Source: Pseudomonas cuatrocienegasensis
Lineage (GTDB): Bacteria; Pseudomonadota; Gammaproteobacteria; Pseudomonadales; Pseudomonadaceae
DNA length: 39,530 bases
Direction of reading: 5' to 3'
NCBI RefSeq assembly: GCF_900110925.1
Contig: NZ_FOFP01000029.1
Coordinates: forward strand, 1 to 39,530
In this document: positions 9,229-16,991 of the stretch, piece by piece
Position numbering within the stretch: position 1 is the first letter of the stretch
Layout of the letters: every line of letters starts with the position of its first letter
The notes under the pieces: generated by a model
Databases searched by the model: none
What the model was told of the DNA's origin: nothing
The model's input: only the letters and a program-made list of their open reading frames with translations
Made by a program: the position numbers and the translations under genes

Positions 9229-9751
9229 CCATGCGCCTTATTCAAATTTTAATAATCGAAGCAGACCGTCTAAGTCCCTACGCCTGTCCTCGACGCGTCG
9301 CAACGATCACTATAGCTTGGTTTAGTAGATCTACTCCCGAATACCGATAATAGTAAGGTCATGACTTATCAAAAACCTGCACCTAGATACTGTTACACCA
9401 CCACACCTCATGCGTCTCTGCCCTGTAGTCTTTTTCAATTCCTTCAACCAACAAGGGCGCGCTGATAATTCCTCAAACAGAGTTTTTCTGCTCCTCCAAA
9501 CTCAGATCACGCTCCAGTTGTATAGCATCGCCACCATTTCATAACCAGATAGAGCCACGTGAACCTCCGTTCCTGGCACGGAACGTGGGAATGATTGCAA
9601 AGCATCTGCAACTGGAACATCCGGAAAGCAGTCTTTGATTAACGGCACTCTGACTGTCGCAGCCACAAACGGCGAGTGTTTCAGCTACTTTAACAGCACC
9701 CACTGTACGACAGAGCTACTCAGGAAGTATCAATAGAAACATCTACGGTCA
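9229..9751. other. Gene-free, relatively AT-rich intergenic stretch
   Basis: No open frame with a good start, no tRNA fold and no clear repeat array was found. A short inverted repeat CGTTCC-tggca-CGGAACG lies around 9567-9586. The stretch separates the channel-like gene from the end of cluster 1. Confidence 0.45.
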
Positions 9752-10789
9752 TCACTGCGGCGCGGGGCAGTCACATTTCTCGACCCAACCAGCCGGTGCT
9801 TCGATGTCGCCCATCTGAATGCCCATCAACTCGGCGTAAAGCCGCTGAGTGAAAGGCCCCACTTCATGTTCGCTGTGGAACACGTGCAACCGACCGCCGT
9901 ACTGAATACCTCCAATGGGGGTGATTACGGCAGCCGTTCCACACGCTCCGGCTTCCTTGTACGCGCTTAGGTTATCGATATACACGTCGTCTTCGACCGT
10001 ACGAAGACCTAACCGGCTACTGGCCAGTTCCAGCAGCGAGGCGCGGGTGATACCTTGCAGCACTGAGGGTGAACGGGGGGCGACGAAGGTGTTGTCGTGG
10101 GTGATAGCGAAGAAGTTAGCCGAACCGACTTCTTCAATTTTAGTGTGCGTCATTGGGTCGAGGTAAATGCAGTCTGCGAAGTTCGCTGCCCGTGCTTCAG
10201 TGCCAGGCAACAAACTAGCAGCGTAGTTGCCTCCTACCTTAGCGGCGCCAGTACCGTTGGGAGCAGCCCGGTCGTAGTCGGAGATCACGAAGTTGCTGGG
10301 CTGTAGTCCCCCTTTGAACAACGGCCCCACCGGAACACAGAATACGCAGAAGATGAATTCGGGCGCGGTGCGGATACCGATATTGTCGCCCACGCCGATT
10401 ACGAATGGCCGCAAATAAAGGGAGCTGGCGCTGCCATAGGGCGGCAAGAACCTTTCGTTTGCACACACTACCTGTTTGCAGGCGTCGATGAAGTGCTCAG
10501 CAGACACTGTGGGCATCAGCAGTCGCGCACAACTGCGCTTCATGCGCTCAGCGTTTCTGTCAGGCCGGAACAAGTTGATGGAGCCATCTTTGCAGCGGTA
10601 GGCCTTCATGCCCTCGAAACACTGCTGGCCATAGTGCAAGGCCGTGGACCCTTCGCTCAAGTGCAGTTGGTTATCTTCAGTCAGGTAGCCAGTTTGCCAT
10701 TGGCCATCGCGCCAGTGGCACACATAACGCAAATCAGTTTTGCGATAGTTGAAACCCAGCGCATCCCAGTCAAGTTTCGGATCTTCCAT
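9752..10789 (-). CDS. Branched-chain amino acid aminotransferase family (IlvE-like)
   Basis: A 345-residue fold-type IV PLP aminotransferase. The PLP lysine is in GAAKVGGNYAASLLPG, and the downstream EEVGSANFFAI and GITRASLLELA segments bind the cofactor phosphate, as in IlvE. The ATG at 10789 is preferred because an AGGA-type site precedes it; an ATG five codons upstream at 10804 is also possible. The family transfers an amino group from glutamate to branched 2-oxo acids. In this context it probably aminates the 4-hydroxy-2-oxo acid made by the aldolase at 19562-20557. It is separated from the main operon by the AraC gene and seems to have its own promoter. A housekeeping duplicate of ilvE is the alternative. 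Confidence 0.88.
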   Translation of the reverse strand: MEDPKLDWDALGFNYRKTDLRYVCHWRDGQWQTGYLTEDNQLHLSEGSTALHYGQQCFEGMKAYRCKDGSINLFRPDRNAERMKRSCARLLMPTVSAEHFIDACKQVVCANERFLPPYGSASSLYLRPFVIGVGDNIGIRTAPEFIFCVFCVPVGPLFKGGLQPSNFVISDYDRAAPNGTGAAKVGGNYAASLLPGTEARAANFADCIYLDPMTHTKIEEVGSANFFAITHDNTFVAPRSPSVLQGITRASLLELASSRLGLRTVEDDVYIDNLSAYKEAGACGTAAVITPIGGIQYGGRLHVFHSEHEVGPFTQRLYAELMGIQMGDIEAPAGWVEKCDCPAPQ

Positions 10790-10846
10790 ATCCTCGTTCC
10801 TCATGTTTTATTTTATTGCCTCTTCACGCGGGCATAAGCATGCCAA

Positions 10847-10869
10847 GGAGGGTTCTTGAGAACTCCCCC
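10847..10869. promoter_or_regulatory. Imperfect palindrome upstream of the aminotransferase
   Basis: GGAGGGTTCT-tg-AGAACTCCCCC has a perfect GTTCT/AGAAC core with GC-rich arms and one mismatch. It lies about 60 bases upstream of the aminotransferase start and downstream of the AraC gene. No T-run follows, so an operator is as likely as a terminator. Confidence 0.35.
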
Positions 10870-10963
10870 ACGGGCCTTCAACGTTGCTACGAGGGTCAGA
10901 TGCTGTGCTGCCATTCGTAGGCAGGCTGTGCAGGCCCTGTATACCGATCAGAATACGCGCGGC

Positions 10964-11782
10964 TTATCCTAAGGCCCTGTCGCGGGAGCGGCACCAGCGT
11001 GCCGGCGATACGCCGAACGCGTTCTTGAAGTGCCTGCTCATGTGGCTCTGGTCGAAAAAGCCGGCGTCTACCGATGCCTCGCTCAGTGGGCGCCCCGACA
11101 GGATCGACGCTTTCACGAGGTCCAGGCGGCGCATAGTGATGTAGCGGTGGGGGCTAGTGCCGAAGTACAACCGGTAGTCTTTCGACAAGCTCCACTTGTC
11201 ACGCCCTGTGCATTCGGCCAAGTCATCAAGGCTCACGGGCAAATGTAGGTTGTCGTTCATATATTCACGCGCAAGGTTTGCGGCCGTGAAGCAATTGCCA
11301 TTATTTGCTGGCTGTCCACCGCACATGGCTTGTAGCCGGGTGAACAGCTGGAAAATCGCGTCGTCCTCAGCTAGAGAGTCGACCGGATCGTCGAGCGAAT
11401 TAAGGATACTATCAGCAGCGGCGGCCAACTGCGGATCGCTCGAAATGCCCCCCTTGAGGAAGGGCAAGGGTTTGCCGTGGAGCACCTCCTGCGCAAGCTC
11501 CGGGGGGATGTAGAGCATGCGATAGCGGAAGCCTGACTCACTGCCGGCATGGCCGTCGTGCTCTTCGTCAGGATGCAGCACCATGGTGCTGCCCGGTAAG
11601 CTGTTACGTGCCTCGCCGCGGTAACGGAAACTCTGCACACCTGTCAGGGTGCGACCGATTGCGTAGGTGTCATGCCGGTGCGGATCGAAACCATGCCCAC
11701 TGAAAAAAGCCTCCAATCGCTCCATTTTGGACGACGGATGGAGGTGCCGTACCCAGTCTTTGGAAGAAGGCAGTTCAATCAT
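10964..11782 (-). CDS. AraC-family transcriptional regulator
   Basis: A 272-residue protein with an N-terminal AraC-type cupin sensing domain (DPHRHDTYAIGRTLTGVQSF, then PGSTMVLHPDEEHDG) and a C-terminal double helix-turn-helix (LHLPVSLDDLAECTGRDKW, then ASVDAGFFDQSHMSRHFKNA and FGVSPARW). The ATG at 11782 has AAGGA at good spacing. AraC proteins with this sensor often respond to amino acids and control LysE-type exporters next to them. Here it lies between the aminotransferase and an operon with two LysE exporters, so it is the likely pathway-specific activator of cluster 1. This is inference from position. Confidence 0.88.
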   Translation of the reverse strand: MIELPSSKDWVRHLHPSSKMERLEAFFSGHGFDPHRHDTYAIGRTLTGVQSFRYRGEARNSLPGSTMVLHPDEEHDGHAGSESGFRYRMLYIPPELAQEVLHGKPLPFLKGGISSDPQLAAAADSILNSLDDPVDSLAEDDAIFQLFTRLQAMCGGQPANNGNCFTAANLAREYMNDNLHLPVSLDDLAECTGRDKWSLSKDYRLYFGTSPHRYITMRRLDLVKASILSGRPLSEASVDAGFFDQSHMSRHFKNAFGVSPARWCRSRDRALG

Positions 11783-11912
11783 GACGCTGATCCTTAGCAA
11801 GTTGTTCCATCTTGGGCGTATCGCATGAAGAATTTGAAGGAGGCGATAAGCCAAATTAACATTTGGACCCTACAGCTTGAAGGCCATTGGTCGATCGTCA
11901 TAAAAAACCTTA

Positions 11913-12896
11913 TCAAGGAATGAGCACGATCGAGCCTGTCGCTTTACGGCTCTCCAGCAGCACGTGCGCACGCTCAGCGTCGGCCAGGGAGAAGGTAGCG
12001 CCTATGTGCACGTCCATGCCATCTCGAAGGCACTGAAAAAAAGTTTCAGCCAACGCCTGCAACGATGCCGAATCGCTGATGTAGTCGAACAGCATCGGGC
12101 GGCTGACGGTCAGTGACCCCGCCCGTGCCAACTCGGCTAGGGCCACGTTCTCGACCGGCCCGGAGGCATTGCCGAAGCTGATTAGGTGGCCGCGGGCAGC
12201 TGTCGCGTCAAGCGAGGCTCTCCAGGTACTGCGGCCGACTGAATCGTAAACGAAACGCACGCCCTCGCCGCCAGTCAGTGCCCGCGCTCGGTCAGCGATG
12301 GATTCATCGGCTAGCAAAGTGGCCCATGCTCCGGCTTGTTCAGCTTGCGCTGCCTTGGCAGTACTAGATACCACCCCGATCAGATGGATGCCACGGCACC
12401 TAGCGTATTGGCAGGCGAGCAACCCAACCCCGCCGGCGGCCGCATGAAACAGCACCGTGTCGCCAGGCCGGGGTTGGCTGACCTGGTTGAACAGGCACAG
12501 TACCGTCAGTCCTTTGAGCAACCCGCCCGCGGCGGTAGTGAAGGAGATGTCGTCGGGTAGGTGAACCAGCCGATGCTGATCCACGGTGTGATAGGTGGCG
12601 TAGGCTCCCAAGGCGGACTGCACGTACGCCACGCGGTCACCCACATCGAAACCTTGGGTGCCAGTCGCGCATTCCACCACCGTGCCGGCACCTTCGGTGC
12701 CCAGCCCAGAGGGCAGGCACGGCGGTGGGTACAGCCCGGAGCGGAAGTAGGTGTCAATGTAATTCACTCCGACCGCCTCGTTGCGCACACGCACCTGGCC
12801 GGGTGCCAATGGCTTCAGCACAAGCGGCTCGTGTTCGAGCACCGAGGGCGCGCCGTGGCTGCGAAATACAGTTCGATACCTGTCAAAAACGTTCAT
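11913..12896 (-). CDS. Zinc-free MDR-family oxidoreductase (quinone oxidoreductase-like)
   Basis: A 327-residue medium-chain dehydrogenase/reductase without the structural or catalytic zinc cysteines. The N-terminal GroES-like part has NEAVGVNYIDTYFRSGLYP and GTEGAGTVVE; the nucleotide-binding motif is AAAGGVGLLACQYAR, and VVSSTAKAAQ follows, where NADPH-binding members have a Ser/Lys phosphate site. The ATG at 12896 overlaps the preceding LysE stop (ATGA), so it is the last gene of the cluster 1 operon. The family reduces quinones or activated double bonds, and some members act on natural-product intermediates. Here it might reduce or oxidise the C4 position or act after chlorination; the substrate is unknown. 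Confidence 0.85.
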   Translation of the reverse strand: MNVFDRYRTVFRSHGAPSVLEHEPLVLKPLAPGQVRVRNEAVGVNYIDTYFRSGLYPPPCLPSGLGTEGAGTVVECATGTQGFDVGDRVAYVQSALGAYATYHTVDQHRLVHLPDDISFTTAAGGLLKGLTVLCLFNQVSQPRPGDTVLFHAAAGGVGLLACQYARCRGIHLIGVVSSTAKAAQAEQAGAWATLLADESIADRARALTGGEGVRFVYDSVGRSTWRASLDATAARGHLISFGNASGPVENVALAELARAGSLTVSRPMLFDYISDSASLQALAETFFQCLRDGMDVHIGATFSLADAERAHVLLESRKATGSIVLIP

Positions 12897-13489
12897 TTTA
12901 GGGCCGAGTAGGTCAGGTAAACGGAAAAGGACATGAGAGAAAGCCCGACCAGCTTGGGCACCCATCGGTGGACGTTGTGGTGGGGCGTGCGGCTCACCAC
13001 GGTGCCCAGCCATGCCCAGGTGAAACCGATCGGCACCAGGATGAGCAGAAACGAGAGCAGCGCCCAACCGAAGCGCTCAACGGTGGTATACGCCTCGCGG
13101 GGGAACACCACCGACGCCAATATCAACGCCTTCGGGTTGAGCAGCGTGACCATCAACAGTGCACGGCAGCTGACCACGCTGCCCCTTGGCTCGCTCGCCA
13201 ACTGCCTCAGCGAGGCGATGCGGTAGGCCAACAGGCCCAGGTAGCCTGCACACAACAGTTTCAAACCGATGCCGAGGTCGGGGTAACGCGTAGCCAGCGC
13301 GATCAGCACGAAGCCCCAGACACTGATCGCAATGCTGTAGCCGAACGCCTCGGTGGCGATCAGCGGTGAGGTGCGGGCGGGCCCGCTGGTGTAGCCGGAG
13401 GTCATCAACAAAGTGTTGGTAGGTCCCGGCATCAGTAATATCAACGCGGCCCCAGCAGCGATATTGAACGAAGCAGTCAGATAGTCCAT
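12893..13489 (-). CDS. LysE/RhtB-family amino acid exporter (second of two)
   Basis: A 198-residue inner-membrane protein with five to six hydrophobic segments and the family signature LMPGPTNTLLMTSGY near the N-terminus, then LLNPKALILASVV in the middle. The ATG at 13489 has AGGGAG upstream; the frame is open further but unsupported. LysE/RhtB proteins export amino acids and analogues by proton exchange. It follows the thioesterase gene and overlaps the MDR gene. With the second exporter at 14645-15259, the operon has two unlike LysE proteins, which fits export of a toxic amino acid or of both intermediate and product. Confidence 0.87.
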   Translation of the reverse strand: MDYLTASFNIAAGAALILLMPGPTNTLLMTSGYTSGPARTSPLIATEAFGYSIAISVWGFVLIALATRYPDLGIGLKLLCAGYLGLLAYRIASLRQLASEPRGSVVSCRALLMVTLLNPKALILASVVFPREAYTTVERFGWALLSFLLILVPIGFTWAWLGTVVSRTPHHNVHRWVPKLVGLSLMSFSVYLTYSALK

Positions 13490-13514
13490 TACAGTTGTTC
13501 TCCCTTCCTGGTGG

Positions 13515-14258
13515 TCACACGGCGGCGAAGCTTCGCAGGGCTTGCAGCACACCAGGCAGGTTCTGGCGAACGAAAAAGTGATCCCCGGGAAATACCTGCT
13601 GCTGCGTAGGTTGAGTGGTCTTGGCAGCCCAGGCCTGCAACCCGTCAACCGGCACCGAGGGATCGTGGTCGCCGCCAATCGCCAGGATCGGCAGCGCTAC
13701 CGGGGCTGCTGTGGGCAGGTCGATACTTTCGGAGAGCGCAAAATCATTACGCAGCGTTTTCAGGGCGATTGCACGCAAGCCAGGGTTATCCGCTACTTCA
13801 CCAGGCAAGCCGCCCAAAGCATGGATGTACGCCAGGAACTGCTCGTCGCTCATGGCGGAGGCGCTGACTCGGTTACCCAGCGCTGCGGAGCTGGCGCAGG
13901 CGGTCAGGGACTGGATGCGTGCGGCCGGGTAATGCTCGGCGCAGTAGCTGGCGAACCGGTGCGCGATCCCAGCCCCCAGGCTGTAGCCGAACAAATGCAG
14001 AGGCAGGTCGAACAGGCCCGACAGCGCCTGCGCCAACGGCGGTAGCAGTTCGTCGATCTGGGTGAAGAACGGCTCAGCGAAGCGCGCCTCGCGCCCCGGC
14101 AGTTGCACGGCGCACACCTCGACCTCTGGCCCCAGCCGCGCTTGCCAGTCGCGATAGAACGAGGCGCTGCCGCCACCGAAGGGGAAGCACAGCAGGCGGC
14201 TACGTGCCTCGGGCTGTACGGTCCGGTGCAGCCACTTGTTCACTGCCGGGCTAGTCAT
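13515..14258 (-). CDS. Type II thioesterase (alpha/beta hydrolase)
   Basis: A 247-residue protein with the TEII architecture: LLCFPFGGGSASFYRDW at the N-terminus, VQLPGREARF, the nucleophile elbow GYSLGAG (Ser93), GGDHDPSVP (acidic residue near 199) and GDHFFV (His227). The ATG at 14258 overlaps the cupin stop by 8 bases (ATGACTAG). Type II thioesterases hydrolyse acyl or aminoacyl groups from carrier proteins. In pathways of the SyrB2/CytC type, a thioesterase can free the modified amino acid from a stand-alone carrier protein. The partner would be the protein at 16761-16991. Confidence 0.88.
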   Translation of the reverse strand: MTSPAVNKWLHRTVQPEARSRLLCFPFGGGSASFYRDWQARLGPEVEVCAVQLPGREARFAEPFFTQIDELLPPLAQALSGLFDLPLHLFGYSLGAGIAHRFASYCAEHYPAARIQSLTACASSAALGNRVSASAMSDEQFLAYIHALGGLPGEVADNPGLRAIALKTLRNDFALSESIDLPTAAPVALPILAIGGDHDPSVPVDGLQAWAAKTTQPTQQQVFPGDHFFVRQNLPGVLQALRSFAAV

Positions 14259-14643
14259 GACCAGCCTCGGCAGACTGAGCGAAGTAATCGTTGCCATTGG
14301 CCGCGAACCAGTCACGCCGTGATGGAGTGAACACGTCCAGGTCTACGGTATCCTCCAGGCACTCGGCGGCATGCGGAACGTTGGCCGCGAGGTGCAGCAC
14401 GTCGCCGGCGCACAATACGGTGCTTTGCTCCATCTCCCAGCCATGGGTGAAGCGGATCTTGCCCTTGAGAATGTAGGTCATCTGCTCGTTGGGGTGGCTG
14501 TGGTGTTTGACCACCGCTCCAGCTTTCATCGTCAGCTTGACCATCATCAGTTCGTCACCGTGCACGATCTGGCGCACGATCAAGTCCCCCAACTGCTCTT
14601 TGTCGACGGCATTCCAATTGACCGCAGTGTCTGGCTTGATCAT
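14251..14643 (-). CDS. Small single-domain cupin protein
   Basis: A 130-residue cupin. The first motif is AGAVVKHHSHPNEQMTYIL (His, His, Glu) and the second is GDVLHLAANVPHAAE (His), so metal ligands are present. The end, VDLDVFTPSRRDWF, is common in bacterial cupin_2 proteins. The ATG at 14643 has AAGGGG upstream and lies just after the LysE stop. It sits inside the cluster 1 operon, tightly coupled to both neighbours, so an isomerase, dioxygenase or sensor role on a pathway compound is possible. No specific activity can be read from the sequence. Confidence 0.82.
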   Translation of the reverse strand: MIKPDTAVNWNAVDKEQLGDLIVRQIVHGDELMMVKLTMKAGAVVKHHSHPNEQMTYILKGKIRFTHGWEMEQSTVLCAGDVLHLAANVPHAAECLEDTVDLDVFTPSRRDWFAANGNDYFAQSAEAGHD

Positions 14644-14644
14644 C

Positions 14645-15259
14645 TCAGCCCCCTTGAACATGAATGTAGAAGTCGTGAAGCATGAAGGCCGCGCATACGG
14701 CCAGCCCCACACCCATCAAACGGTTGAAGAAATTGAAGTACGACTCTTTGGTGATGCGCTTGCCTAGCACCGCGCCCAGGAACGAGTAGATGCCCGGGGC
14801 ACCGGCGCCCCCCAGCGCGATCATGATCGAGACCACGGCAATGCTAATGCCAGTGACGTGGGCCGCAGGGAACATCACTGTGGTGATCGGCAGCACCACC
14901 ATCATCCCTTTGGGGTTTAAGGCCTGGATCAGAAAGCCGTTCCAGAACGTCAGCGGTTTATCGGTCGGCGATGCTGAGTTCACTTTGCCCGGCAGCACCA
15001 CCTTGGAAGTGAACACCTTGAACGCCAGGTACAGGGTGTATAGGCCGCCCACCAAGGCCATGTAAGGCAGCACCGAGCGCGAGATCAAGGCCTCGCCGGT
15101 GTAACCAAAGATCAGGAACAGCGCGAACATAGCGCAGCCCACCCCGATGAAAAAGCCAACCGTGCGCCGGAACTGGCCGGTGAGCCCAGCGTTCAAGCCC
15201 ATCACGTTGACCGGCCCGGGGCTGTACATCACACTGAAGGCGTAGAGAAAAATTTCCAT
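14645..15259 (-). CDS. LysE/RhtB-family amino acid exporter (first of two)
   Basis: A 204-residue membrane protein beginning MEIFLYAFSVMYSPGPVNVMGLNAGL, the hallmark of the LysE/RhtB family, with five or six hydrophobic helices and QALNPKGMMVVLP in the centre. ATG 15259 is chosen with AGGAG upstream. It lies directly after the LeuRS-editing-like gene (16 bases apart). It is clearly different in sequence from the LysE protein at 12893-13489, so this is not a recent duplication. Its likely task is export of the cluster 1 amino acid, which also lowers its internal level. Confidence 0.87.
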   Translation of the reverse strand: MEIFLYAFSVMYSPGPVNVMGLNAGLTGQFRRTVGFFIGVGCAMFALFLIFGYTGEALISRSVLPYMALVGGLYTLYLAFKVFTSKVVLPGKVNSASPTDKPLTFWNGFLIQALNPKGMMVVLPITTVMFPAAHVTGISIAVVSIMIALGGAGAPGIYSFLGAVLGKRITKESYFNFFNRLMGVGLAVCAAFMLHDFYIHVQGG

Positions 15260-15275
15260 CAAATAATCTCCTAGT

Positions 15276-16709
15276 TCAAGCCGACCGAACGCCGAGCTTC
15301 GTAAGCACCGAGGTGTAGACGCACTGGTCGATCACTTCATCGTTGGCGACCATTTGTCTTTGCCATTGGTACAGGGAGCGGAACGCCGATACCGCGTCTC
15401 CATGTTCTAGTAAGGTGTTCACCTGATCCGGCGGCAGCGTGCCGTTTTCGCCGAGCCGGGCCGAAAGCTTCTGGCAGCCACTAAGAAAGCTGTCGATCTG
15501 GTCGATCAGCGCCTTGCGGATCACCAGCACTTTCTCCGGTTCTTCACCCACCAGCAGCGCCAGGTCCACAGCCTGGTCGCCGTCGGCGCGGCTGCCGGAA
15601 TACTCGACCGATTCGAGCAGCGTCAATGGCACGAAAGCCTCCAATCCCCCCAGGTCGAAGATCAGTGCGGCGAGCACACCAATGTTCTTTTTCTGGATAG
15701 AGGCATCCACTTGCAGGTGGTCCGGGCGATGGGTGACGGTGGTCACTGCGGCCTTGAAACTGGCGCTAAACTCGACGCGAACCGGCAGACCTTGCACCGC
15801 ATGCTCATGGAATGTGCCCAGGTGCGGGTTCCAGTACAGCTGCGCCTGCTCGGGTGTAGTGGGTTCTATGCGGGCGATGGCTTCGCCAGGGATGCGTTTG
15901 TCTTCATGCGTCCGTGCACTGCCCTTGCGCAGCAACACGTTGACCGTTTCGTTGTGCACCTGAGGCGCAGGTTTGCCGTCCAGAAAGCCCGCCCGCACCG
16001 CGTGGCCGGTTTTGAGTACTGGAGGAACAGGCATCGCATGCTCATCAGCCTGCGCCTCGATCGACAGCGCGAAGCGGATCGGCAAACCTACGCGCCGAGC
16101 GAAATCCAGGTCGGTCCTGTTGTGGGCGGGGTTGACCAGCACGGCACCGGTGCCGAAATCAGGCTTGACCCAATCAGCGACCCACACCGACATCAAATCA
16201 CCGGTCAGCGGGTTGCGCACATAAGCGCCGGTGAAGTAGTTGTCCGCATCGGGCCGGTCGGCGAGGTTGCGTGTGAACCAATGATATTTGTGCACAGCGA
16301 TGGCGCACGCGGCAGTGCAGGAACTCCAATCGGTCACGAACACATCGATGCTGTTTTCGGCATCGAACAGTTGCAGCGAGCAGATTGCACCCTGCGACTG
16401 GCGCACGCTTTTACGGATTTTCGCGACGATTTTTTCCGACCAGAAGGGAATGCGTGTAGATATCTGTGCGGTGGCCTCGCACGAGGGGCCATAGAAGGCT
16501 TCGAAAGCGCCCCCGTCCAAGGCGTTGAAATGCACATGGCCCTTTTCCAGCAAGCGGTTCAGCTGCGCGGCGACGGCGACGGCGTCGGCATTGACCGGCA
16601 CGCATTGGGTGGCCCGGCTCATGAATGCAGCGAACAGCGACGCCCTCTTGAGTGTCAGGTCTGCCGGCTCACTGCCGTGAGTGTGCTCCAGCAACGCAAA
16701 GGTCTTCAT
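15276..16709 (-). CDS. Free-standing protein related to the leucyl-tRNA synthetase CP1 editing domain
   Basis: A 477-residue protein. Residues about 88-126 (FWSEKIVAKIRKSVRQSQGA, then IDVFVT) align with the entry to the LeuRS CP1 editing domain. Residues about 159-212 align closely with its core: TGAYVRNPLTGDLMSVWVAD, DFGTGAVLVNPAHNRTD and FARRVGLPI. Asp200 matches the LeuRS aspartate that holds the amino group (E. coli Asp345), while the usual threonine-rich TTRPDT is VTDWSS and E. coli Asp342 is Asn. No HIGH or KMSKS motif is present, so it cannot activate an amino acid. The N-terminal 85 and last 200 or so residues are unassigned. ATG 16709 has AAGGAG. It lies mid-operon. The likely role is clearing mischarged tRNA, that is, self-protection; a catalytic role in biosynthesis is the alternative. 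Confidence 0.75.
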   Translation of the reverse strand: MKTFALLEHTHGSEPADLTLKRASLFAAFMSRATQCVPVNADAVAVAAQLNRLLEKGHVHFNALDGGAFEAFYGPSCEATAQISTRIPFWSEKIVAKIRKSVRQSQGAICSLQLFDAENSIDVFVTDWSSCTAACAIAVHKYHWFTRNLADRPDADNYFTGAYVRNPLTGDLMSVWVADWVKPDFGTGAVLVNPAHNRTDLDFARRVGLPIRFALSIEAQADEHAMPVPPVLKTGHAVRAGFLDGKPAPQVHNETVNVLLRKGSARTHEDKRIPGEAIARIEPTTPEQAQLYWNPHLGTFHEHAVQGLPVRVEFSASFKAAVTTVTHRPDHLQVDASIQKKNIGVLAALIFDLGGLEAFVPLTLLESVEYSGSRADGDQAVDLALLVGEEPEKVLVIRKALIDQIDSFLSGCQKLSARLGENGTLPPDQVNTLLEHGDAVSAFRSLYQWQRQMVANDEVIDQCVYTSVLTKLGVRSA

Positions 16710-16760
16710 CTTCCTATCTCCTTGAGGGGGTGGCCGACTGATAACGGCCGGCCACCGGCA

Positions 16761-16991
16761 TTAACCCGCCTGCTGGCTGAACGACGGCTGGATGGCCTTG
16801 CTCAGCTGGATTACCGACGAGTTGCGAAAGAGCGATTCCATATCGATCTGCACCTTCAGCTCCTCGTGAAGTTGGCGCTGGATCTCGGCCATCATCAATG
16901 AGTGGCCGCCCACGTCGAAGAAGTCGTCGTCCAACTTCAGTTGCGGGTAATCCAGCGCCTTGGCGCAGATTTCATGAATGGCATTCAGCAT
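16761..16991 (-). CDS. Free-standing peptidyl carrier protein (thiolation domain)
   Basis: A 76-residue carrier protein with the phosphopantetheine site DDDFFDVGGHSLMMAEI; Ser31 would carry the arm. FFDVGGHSL is typical of NRPS carrier proteins rather than fatty-acid ACPs. The ATG at 16991 has GGAGG upstream and overlaps the halogenase stop by 7 bases. It should accept the aminoacyl group from the adenylation enzyme at 17988-19538 and present it to the halogenase, as CytC2 does for CytC1 and CytC3. No phosphopantetheinyl transferase is in the window, so a host enzyme must activate it. Confidence 0.92.
   Translation of the reverse strand: MLNAIHEICAKALDYPQLKLDDDFFDVGGHSLMMAEIQRQLHEELKVQIDMESLFRNSSVIQLSKAIQPSFSQQAG

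Noticed and set aside
15711..16901. A 396-codon plus-strand frame
   Set aside because: It lies opposite the LeuRS-editing-like gene and the carrier protein; no family features or ribosome binding site.
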